DNA of 5,337 bases from CAZYTO01 sp964650405 (lineage in GTDB: Bacteria; Acidobacteriota; Thermoanaerobaculia; Gp7-AA8): positions 1 to 5,337 of the forward strand of contig CAZYTO010000333.1 in the NCBI GenBank assembly GCA_964650405.1, given 5' to 3'. The translations under genes were made by a program, and so were the position numbers. Below, piece after piece: positions 1 to 5,337 of the stretch. The notes beneath the pieces were generated by a model, which saw only the letters and a program-made list of their open reading frames with translations, was not told the DNA's origin and made no database searches. Position 1 is the first letter of the stretch; every line of letters begins with the position of its first letter.

Positions 1-2626
1 CCCCCGTATCGCTCCCTCCCGCCAGCCCGCCCGAGATCGGGTACGTGGCCGCGCCCGTGGAAGGATCCTCGAGGATGTAGCCCGTACCGCTCCAGCGTCC
101 CAGGGCGATGGGGTTCGGCGCCAGGCGCGCCACCCGCCCCTGGCGAATCGCGCCGCGGATCTCGTCCTCCACGTCCGAGGCGAGCGTGGCCGTGGCCAGG
201 ACACTGTCGACGTTGGATGCGTCAACGGTGTAGAGCTGCTGCCCCGCGCGGCGCGCCAGCAGCAGGGCCTTGGCGGCGGAGATGCCCTGCTGCGACTCCA
301 GCTCTTCCCAGATCGAGCCTTCCCGGTACGAGCTTTCCATCCCCGCCTGCGACAGCACCTCGGCGCGCCGGGAGACATCGCTGCCGATGGGGACGACGCC
401 GGCCTGGAGGCGCGAGACGTCGATGTTGTTCTCGGCCGGCACGAGGCGGATGGGCGCCCCCCCGACGTTGTAGGTGACGTCGATCTGCCGCCGTACGTCG
501 GCCTCGAAGACGCGCTTGACCGAGCGCTGCCAGCGCACCCCGGCCGCGAACGTGAGCCCGTCGTCCACGTGCTCGAAATAGCGCAGCCCGATGAGCAGCA
601 GCTTCTCCGAGAGCACCGCCTCCGGATCGCTCAGCGTCTGCATCCGCGCCCCGCGCGCGGCGATGAGCGTCTCCGGCGCCCGCCCGGCGTCGAACACCAG
701 CGTGTGCGTCTCCCCGGCCACCACGTCGTGATGCGTGGAGTCGGCCGCCACGTTCGGCTGGTCGAAGCCCAGGTTCAGATCCAGTGCCGCCCCGGCAGCC
801 ACCGCCGTCCCCTCGGCCACTTCCGTGTCATCGACCGAGACGACCGGCTTGAGGCGGACCAGGTAGGCCGGCGTGTTGAATAGCCCTCCGTAGCTGCTGA
901 TGATCACGGCGTCGTCCGCCGTGGCCGGCGGGAAGGTCAGCGTCACCTTCTTTCCCCAGACCGCGGCGAGGTCGGTCGTCCAGGTGGCCACGGTCACGGC
1001 ATTCGGGCCGGCCAGAGTGAAGTGGACGCGCTGGGTCTGCTCGGCGGGAGGATCGGCGGCGAGGCCGAGCTGTTGGTCGATGCCGACAGTGAGGGTCGAT
1101 GGGATGAACGGGAAGTTATCGGCGCGGATGGCCCCGCTCTTCGGCACCTGGCCCAGGCTTTTGCAGTCGATGCCACTGGCGCGGATGGCCGTCCACAGCT
1201 TGTCCGAGTAGTAGTCGGACGGCGCCTGGACCGGCGCATTCTCGAGGTAGTCGCTCTCGCTCCAGGTGGCGTTGACCGCCACACCGCTCTGGTACGTGTA
1301 GCGCTTGAGGCTCGGGTCGAGCCGCACCCACGTGTCGGCCGGGCCGTTGGTGGCCCCGCGGTTGGGCAGGAACGGCACGAAGGCCCGCACCCAGGCGTGC
1401 GTCCACTGCACGGCCGTGGGGTGGCCGCCCGTGGTCAGCACGACGCCGTCGAAGCCGGCCGTGGCAAACAGGTTCGCGGCCTGCAGCGGGTCTTCCGTGC
1501 CGGCCAGGTTCATGAGCCGGTCGATGGGCAGGGTGATCCTCCCCCACTCGATCTGGGCCCCGTACCCCTGCGCTGTGAGCAGGTCTCGGAGGAGCAGCGC
1601 CTGGTCCCAGTCGTTGCCGCTCGCTTCCTTCAGGGTCCCGAGGGCGCCCTTGGCTACGCCGCTATACGGCTCGAACCCGACGTGATCGTGCACCCAGGTG
1701 AAGGCTTTGGCCGGCGTCTTGAGCGTCGCGGCCAACGCGGCAACATCGGTGGCCACGGGGGCGGACTGCGCGCGCGGCTTCTGTGTGGCGACGCCCGCGG
1801 TAGTTGACGCCGACGTCGCGCCGACCACGGCCGAGCGCAGCGCGGTCGCGGTGCTGCTGCCGTAGGTGGGCGGGGCAGGCTTCTTCGGCGCCACGGTGTA
1901 GGTGTCCTTGAGGGGGAAGGGGTCGCGGGTCCAGCGCGCCTTCTTCTGGGTCAGCGTCAGCGAACCGGAGAGGGCGGCCGAGAGTTGCTGGAGCGTCCCT
2001 TCGAGGTTGCCCTCATCGAGAGCGTGCGGGTTACTGATGATGGAGCGGGCCTGTCTGCGCAGCGCGTCGATGGCCTTGCGGGCGTCGGCATCGCGGGCTC
2101 CGGCCGCGGAGGGCAGGCCGTCCGCAAGGGGCGGCAAGAGATCCCTGTCCATCATGCGCAGGACCGACTCGAGCTCGCTGCGGATGGCCCCGTGCTTCGA
2201 GCTGCGCGCAGCAGCGGGAGCCGCGGCCAGCTTCATCAGCGCCGCCAGGCGCGACACGGCCGTATCGGCCGCCACCAGGGCGTACCGCGCTTTCACCCGG
2301 GCGATGGAACCGCGCACGTCCAGCGGCACGTCATTCTGCTGCGGCGCCGCCGTGGTCGCGAGGCCGAGCTTCGCATTCGCCCAGCCAATCACTCCCGCCA
2401 GATCGAAGCTCTTCCTCCCCTCGGGGTGCAGCAGATACTCCGCATCGACCCCAAGCTTCGCGGCGATGGCCCGCACCTGCGCCTCCTTCGCCTGCTGTAC
2501 CTCCAGCGCGTACAGATACGTCGCCGGGTCGCTGAACGAGTAAAGCGAGGCCACCACGATGGCCGCGCACATCGAACGGCCCGGCGCGGTGGACAGATAC
2601 CTACGGAACCTGCGCATGATCTTCAT
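1..2626 (-). CDS. Secreted transglutaminase-like (probable pseudo-enzyme) large protein, 3' end outside window
   Basis: An uninterrupted frame of 875 codons with no stop before the left edge, so the C-terminus is missing. The ATG at 2626-2624 is chosen because AGAGGA lies 5-6 bases upstream; a second ATG at 2617 is spaced too far. Residues 1-40 look like a signal peptide: a basic stretch (RRFRR), a hydrophobic core and a possible cut after YLYA. Residues 41-225 are Ala/Leu/Arg-rich and probably helical; 245-295 form a Pro/Ala/Ser/Thr linker. Residues 305-440 match the transglutaminase-like core: FTWVHDHVGFEPYSG, SGNDWDQALLL, then THAWVRAFVP (His410) and WVRLDPSL (Asp437). The usual Cys aligns with Asp339, so cross-linking or protease activity is doubtful. 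Residues 530-735 look beta-rich. Residues 740-875 end in WSGTGYILEDPSTG and ISGGLAGG, a pattern I associate from memory with long transglutaminase/RHS-type exported proteins. Family assignment is fairly sure; function is unknown. It is translated just after the Ig-repeat gene. Confidence 0.88.
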   Translation of the reverse strand, partial: MKIMRRFRRYLSTAPGRSMCAAIVVASLYSFSDPATYLYALEVQQAKEAQVRAIAAKLGVDAEYLLHPEGRKSFDLAGVIGWANAKLGLATTAAPQQNDVPLDVRGSIARVKARYALVAADTAVSRLAALMKLAAAPAAARSSKHGAIRSELESVLRMMDRDLLPPLADGLPSAAGARDADARKAIDALRRQARSIISNPHALDEGNLEGTLQQLSAALSGSLTLTQKKARWTRDPFPLKDTYTVAPKKPAPPTYGSSTATALRSAVVGATSASTTAGVATQKPRAQSAPVATDVAALAATLKTPAKAFTWVHDHVGFEPYSGVAKGALGTLKEASGNDWDQALLLRDLLTAQGYGAQIEWGRITLPIDRLMNLAGTEDPLQAANLFATAGFDGVVLTTGGHPTAVQWTHAWVRAFVPFLPNRGATNGPADTWVRLDPSLKRYTYQSGVAVNATWSESDYLENAPVQAPSDYYSDKLWTAIRASGIDCKSLGQVPKSGAIRADNFPFIPSTLTVGIDQQLGLAADPPAEQTQRVHFTLAGPNAVTVATWTTDLAAVWGKKVTLTFPPATADDAVIISSYGGLFNTPAYLVRLKPVVSVDDTEVAEGTAVAAGAALDLNLGFDQPNVAADSTHHDVVAGETHTLVFDAGRAPETLIAARGARMQTLSDPEAVLSEKLLLIGLRYFEHVDDGLTFAAGVRWQRSVKRVFEADVRRQIDVTYNVGGAPIRLVPAENNIDVSRLQAGVVPIGSDVSRRAEVLSQAGMESSYREGSIWEELESQQGISAAKALLLARRAGQQLYTVDASNVDSVLATATLASDVEDEIRGAIRQGRVARLAPNPIALGRWSGTGYILEDPSTGAATYPISGGLAGGSDTG
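1307..1714 (-). other. Transglutaminase-like domain with apparent loss of the catalytic cysteine
   Basis: This covers residues 305-440 of the second protein. The order matches the bacterial transglutaminase core: a WVHDHV-type helix, the helix that normally starts with the nucleophile (here SGNDWDQALLLRDLL), a strand with HAWV (His410, codon 1399-1397) and a strand with LDPS (Asp437, codon 1318-1316). The Cys expected four residues before the conserved Ala is Asp339 (codon 1612-1610). No other Cys lies in the domain. Confidence 0.75.
2507..2626 (-). other. Putative signal peptide or N-terminal membrane anchor
   Basis: The first 40 residues have a basic n-region (MKIMRRFRRY), a hydrophobic core (MCAAIVVASLY) and a possible type I cleavage after YLYA. 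The core is short and interrupted by SFSDP, so an uncleaved anchor is possible. No lipobox surrounds Cys20. Confidence 0.55.
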
Positions 2627-2629
2627 CCG

Positions 2630-2637
2630 TTTCCTCT
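2630..2637 (-). promoter_or_regulatory. Shine-Dalgarno site of the transglutaminase-like gene, overlapping the upstream stop
   Basis: On the minus strand the junction reads TAGAGGAAACGGATG. AGAGGA lies 5 bases before the ATG at 2626 and shares its first bases with the TAG stop of the upstream gene. This decides the start codon and indicates translational coupling within one transcript. Confidence 0.8.
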
Positions 2638-5337
2638 ACTGGGTCAGGCCGCTCTGCCACCACGTCAGCAGCCGGTCCGCGTCACGGCGCGCCGCCGTTG
2701 TGTCGATCGAGAGCGACTGGAGGTCGCCGGTGAGGTCGAGAACGTGTTGAATGCCGCCGGCCGGGTCCGACGTGCTCGTGGCCTTCTCCGCCGTGAGCGC
2801 GGTCTGGGCGCGGCCGATGGCCTTGTCCGCGGACTGCGCCGCCAGGGCGTTGAGGTCCGAGGCCAGCGCCGCTTCGAGAGCTGCCCGGTCGGCGCCGACG
2901 GTCAGGGTCAGTGTCTTCGTGGCCAGCGTCTGGCCGGCGATGGTCAACGTGGCGGTCGCGTCGTAGCTGCCGATGGCGTCGGCCAGCCGCACCCAGGTAA
3001 TGAAGTGCGTCGTCGTTCCGCCGGGGATCGACGCGGTCCACGACGTTGCGGGCGGCGACGTGAAGTGCGGCAGGGCATCGACAACGGTCAGGCCGTGGGC
3101 GAGCGTGAGCGTGACGGTCACGTTGAGCGAGCCGCCGGCCGGCGCCGTCAGGGCGACGTCGAGCGGCACGACGGATCGTGCGTCGGTCGAAGCCGTGCGG
3201 TTGACGTAGCGGACGGCGCTGACCAGGAGCGTGGCCATGCCGGCGGTCGCGGTCTTCTCCGTATCGAACGGAATGACCACGGTGCGGCCGGCGCCCCATG
3301 TGTTGTACGAGAACGACGGTTCCTGCGTGGCGTCGATAAGGGCCAGTGCTCTGGCCGTGCTCAGCGAGACCTGGACACCGTCACCATTCACGGTGAGGTG
3401 GCCGGCGCTGCTCAACGGCGTGGCCAGCAGGTCGAGCAAAGTGGTGGACGCATTGAGCTTTCCGCCCCAGGCCATGCCCAGGGCCGCGCCGAGCTTCGGC
3501 ATGGCGTCGGGGTGATCGTCGAGGACGATCAGTCCTAGGCCTGCGTGGATGCTCTCCGACAGCTCGGCGTCGAAGCCCGCCTCGGACGACGGCGGGATGT
3601 AGAAGATGACCGTGCCGTAGCCGCCGCTGCGCACCGCCGTGAGGAAGGCGGTGCTGTCCGCCACGAGCGTCCAGGCCATCCCGGCATTCGTCAGTGTGGT
3701 GGTGAGGAATGCCGGGTTCGGCGGCGTGCAGTTGCCGTTCGACTTGCACGGCGCCCAGATCAGCACGCGGGCCGTGCTGCCGGCCGTGTTCGTCAGCACC
3801 GGCTGCGTGGAGGGCTGGGTCACGGTGAATGAGGCCGTGGCCAATGTGACCGGCTGTCCCGTGATGAGGGAAACGAGGGCGACGCTGAACGTGCCGGGCG
3901 CGAGTGACGCCGTGGCGTACGTCAGCGAATCGCTGGTGCTGCCGCCGAGAGGAACCGAGGCCGTGAACGACAGCGTGTCGGAGCCGATGACAACCGCGAA
4001 CGGCGCGTCGGTCAGTGCGGCGTTGCCGCTGTTGGTGATCGTGGCGGTCAGAGGAATCGGCTGGCCCTGCGTGACCGGGCCGGCGGCCGTGAGCGTGCCG
4101 GTGATGCCCTTGCCGCTCGTGGCCGTGGAGATGATGGTGAAGGTCGTCGTCACAGGCGTGGCGCCGTTGACAGCGACCGAGACCGTGTAAGTCCCCGGTG
4201 CCGTCGTACCGACCGGCCAATCGACCGTGACGCTGCCGCTCGCGCCCGGCGCGATGGAGGCGATGGTGCTCGTCGTGGTGACGCCGTTGATCGTCGTCAA
4301 TACGTTGACGTTCGTCAGCGGCGCCGGGGCGGAGACGACCGTGACCGTGGTCGTCGCGTGAACTGTGTCGCCCACGTCGTACGAGGCCTTGTCCGTGACC
4401 ACAGCCGCGGTGACGACGGTAGGGATGGCGTTGACCGTGAACGTCGTCGTGGCCAGGTCGCCGGTCAACGCCGAGGTCAGCGTGGCGGTGTAGATGCCCG
4501 GCGCCGTGGTCGAATAAGACAGCGTCTTGGAGGCGCTTCCGCCCAGCGGCACGTCGACGGTGAAGGGCAGGGTGTCGCCGGCGATCTTCACGCTGAATGC
4601 GGCGCCGGTCAGCGCGGCGTTGCCGTTGTCGATGATCGTGGCAGTGAGCGGTAACGGCTGACCCTGGGTGACCGGGCCGGCAGCGGTGAGCGTGCCGCTG
4701 ATCCCTTTGCCGCTCGTGGCGGTGGAGATGATGGTGAAGGTCGTCGTCACCGGCGCGGCGCCGTTGACGGCGACGGAGACGGTGTAAGTCCCCGGTGCCG
4801 TCGTGCCGACCGGCCAATCGACCGTCACGCTGCTGCTCGCGCCCGGCGCGATGGAAGCGATGGTGCTCGTCGTGGTGACGCCGTTGATGGTCGTCAATAC
4901 GTTGACGTTCGTCAGCGGCGCCGGAGCGGAGACGACCGTGACGGTCGTCGTGGCGTGAACGGTGTCCCCCACGTTGTACGACGCCTTGTCGGTGACGACG
5001 CCTGCCGTGACGACGGTGGGGATGGCGTTGACCGTGAACGTCGTCGTGGCCAGGTCGCCGGTGAGCGCCGAGGTGAGGGTGGCGGTGTAGGTTCCGGGCG
5101 TCGTCGTCGGATACGACAGCGTCTTCGAAGCGCTGCCGGCCATCGGAACGTCGATGGTGAAGGGCAGCGTGTCGCTGCCGATCTTCACGCTGAACGCGGC
5201 GCCGCTGAGCGCGGCGTTGCCGCTGTCGGTGATCGTGGCGGTCAGCGGAATCGGCTGGCCCTGGGTGACAGGGCCGGCGGCGGTGAGCGTGCCGGTGATG
5301 CCCTTGCCGCTCGTGGCCGTGGAGATGATGGTGAAGG
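2636..5337 (-). CDS. Large secreted Ig/CARDB-like repeat protein with GATase-like domain, 5' end outside window
   Basis: An open frame enters at the right edge (first full codon 5335-5333) and stops with TAG at 2638-2636, giving 899 visible residues. GTG at 5188 is an internal valine, not a start, because the same repeat continues upstream of it. The first part is a tandem array of 199-residue units, each two beta-sandwich domains rich in Thr, Val and Ala with signatures such as YNVGDTVHATTTV, APGTYTVSVAV and TQGQPLPLTATI. These resemble CARDB/Ig-like folds of extracellular proteins. The region 3769-3200 is a Rossmann-like alpha/beta domain; 3175-2897 is another Ig-like domain (LNVTVTLTL, SYDATATLTIAG); 2893-2639 is Ala/Leu-rich and helical, ending in WWQSGLTQ. 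The only two cysteines form a CX5C pair. No LPXTG motif or terminal membrane segment is visible. A stalk or adhesin role is inferred; the missing N-terminus, probably with a signal peptide, would help. Confidence 0.87.
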   Translation of the reverse strand, partial: FTIISTATSGKGITGTLTAAGPVTQGQPIPLTATITDSGNAALSGAAFSVKIGSDTLPFTIDVPMAGSASKTLSYPTTTPGTYTATLTSALTGDLATTTFTVNAIPTVVTAGVVTDKASYNVGDTVHATTTVTVVSAPAPLTNVNVLTTINGVTTTSTIASIAPGASSSVTVDWPVGTTAPGTYTVSVAVNGAAPVTTTFTIISTATSGKGISGTLTAAGPVTQGQPLPLTATIIDNGNAALTGAAFSVKIAGDTLPFTVDVPLGGSASKTLSYSTTAPGIYTATLTSALTGDLATTTFTVNAIPTVVTAAVVTDKASYDVGDTVHATTTVTVVSAPAPLTNVNVLTTINGVTTTSTIASIAPGASGSVTVDWPVGTTAPGTYTVSVAVNGATPVTTTFTIISTATSGKGITGTLTAAGPVTQGQPIPLTATITNSGNAALTDAPFAVVIGSDTLSFTASVPLGGSTSDSLTYATASLAPGTFSVALVSLITGQPVTLATASFTVTQPSTQPVLTNTAGSTARVLIWAPCKSNGNCTPPNPAFLTTTLTNAGMAWTLVADSTAFLTAVRSGGYGTVIFYIPPSSEAGFDAELSESIHAGLGLIVLDDHPDAMPKLGAALGMAWGGKLNASTTLLDLLATPLSSAGHLTVNGDGVQVSLSTARALALIDATQEPSFSYNTWGAGRTVVIPFDTEKTATAGMATLLVSAVRYVNRTASTDARSVVPLDVALTAPAGGSLNVTVTLTLAHGLTVVDALPHFTSPPATSWTASIPGGTTTHFITWVRLADAIGSYDATATLTIAGQTLATKTLTLTVGADRAALEAALASDLNALAAQSADKAIGRAQTALTAEKATSTSDPAGGIQHVLDLTGDLQSLSIDTTAARRDADRLLTWWQSGLTQ
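3200..3769 (-). other. Rossmann-like / class I glutamine-amidotransferase-like domain within the Ig-repeat protein
   Basis: The segment opens with a beta strand (ARVLIWAP), continues with a helix-strand pattern (FLTAVRSGGYGTVIFYIPP), then a helix and strand ending in an acidic loop (GLGLIVLDDHPDAMPKLGAALG), and closes with GRTVVIPFDTEK. This alternation resembles the GATase-like or ThuA-like domains seen in some extracellular proteins. The GxCxG nucleophile elbow of active amidotransferases is absent, so a binding or structural role is more likely. The fold is inferred by eye. Confidence 0.5.
3820..4143 (-). repeat. Partial, diverged terminal copy (B domain only) of the 597-bp repeat
   Basis: The start of the unit (GITGTLTAAGPVTQGQPIP) is nearly identical to the outer copy. 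Similarity then falls off after about 3995 (APFAVVIGSDTLSFTASVPLGG), and the tail is lengthened (ATASLAPGTFSVALVS, ITGQPVTLATASFTV). No A domain follows; the protein passes into a different alpha/beta domain. The left boundary is approximate and set at protein level. Confidence 0.75.
4144..4740 (-). repeat. 597-bp tandem coding repeat, middle copy
   Basis: The second full unit in the same frame and phase. The A domain differs from that of the outer copy at only about four residues (for example YNVGD to YDVGD). Its B domain carries private changes (GISGT, QPLPLTATIID) not found in the copies on either side. Confidence 0.9.
4741..5337 (-). repeat. 597-bp tandem coding repeat, outer (5'-most visible) copy
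   Basis: The period is exact: the sequence ending in gagatgatggtgaagg recurs with its last base at 5337, 4740 and 4143, each 597 bp apart. That equals 199 codons, so copies stay in frame. The copy encodes an Ig-like B domain (GITGTLTAAGPVTQ onward) followed by an Ig-like A domain (VVTDKASYNVGDT onward). Identity with the next copy is roughly nine bases in ten by eye, with most changes at wobble positions. The copy boundary is set by the window edge, and the array probably continues beyond it. Confidence 0.9.

Noticed and set aside
1022..1807. A 261-codon plus-strand open frame and several shorter ones across 200-1700
   Set aside because: All are antisense to the transglutaminase-like frame, have no convincing ribosome site and have shadow-type composition.
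2590..2626. Twin-arginine signal in the second gene
   Set aside because: The RRFRRYL stretch does not match the S/T-RRxFLK consensus and the hydrophobic core follows too far downstream; a Sec-type signal or anchor is more likely.
2627..2635. Promoter or terminator between the two genes
   Set aside because: The gap is only 9 bp and is filled by the ribosome binding site; there is no room for either, and no hairpin with a T tract was seen nearby.
1985..3538. A 517-codon plus-strand open frame spanning the junction of the two minus-strand genes
   Set aside because: The product is Arg/Gly/Gln-rich with no recognisable domain, lies antisense to two well-supported coding frames, and is expected in GC-rich DNA where stop codons are rare.
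3381..4817. A 478-codon minus-strand open frame in another phase over the repeats
   Set aside because: Its product is a His/Arg/Asp-rich low-complexity readout of the Thr/Val-rich repeat in the wrong frame; the true frame gives well-formed Ig-like domains.
5186..5188. GTG at 5188 as the start of the Ig-repeat gene
   Set aside because: The same frame continues upstream to the window edge with sequence homologous to the other repeat units, so the gene begins outside the window.
4144..5337. The regular repeats as a CRISPR array or noncoding satellite
   Set aside because: The period is 597 bp, an exact multiple of three, without spacers, and the differences are mostly synonymous within a coding frame.

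Overview
The window is GC-rich bacterial DNA, with third codon positions mostly G or C. It holds parts of two large minus-strand genes and essentially nothing else. Both encode secreted or surface-type proteins rich in beta-sandwich domains. No marker gene fixes the taxon. A GC-rich soil or sediment lineage such as Myxococcota, Desulfobacterota or Acidobacteriota would fit, but this is inference only.

Reading in the direction of transcription (right to left): the first gene enters at the right edge without its start and ends with TAG at 2638-2636. Its visible 899 residues begin with tandem 199-residue (597 bp) units. Each unit is a pair of CARDB/Ig-like beta-sandwich domains. After the array come a Rossmann-like domain resembling an inactive class I glutamine amidotransferase fold, one more Ig-like domain and a helical C-terminus. 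Only 9 bp separate the genes, and the Shine-Dalgarno sequence of the second overlaps the stop codon of the first.

The second gene starts with ATG at 2626 and runs off the left edge with no stop: 875 codons are visible. It has a signal-peptide-like N-terminus, a helical region, a low-complexity linker and a transglutaminase-like domain. That domain keeps the His and Asp of the triad, but the catalytic Cys position appears to be Asp. A beta-rich region follows, then a Gly-rich C-terminal block of a kind I associate with very long transglutaminase-like/RHS-type exported proteins.

The tight spacing indicates one operon. The simplest reading is an exported pair: a long Ig-repeat stalk or adhesin made together with a large exported protein carrying a probably non-catalytic transglutaminase fold. 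What the pair does is unknown. The most notable signals are the mosaic pattern in the repeat array and the loss of the expected nucleophile in two enzyme-like folds. There is no intergenic space longer than 9 bp, and I see no RNA gene, mobile element, CRISPR array, promoter or terminator.
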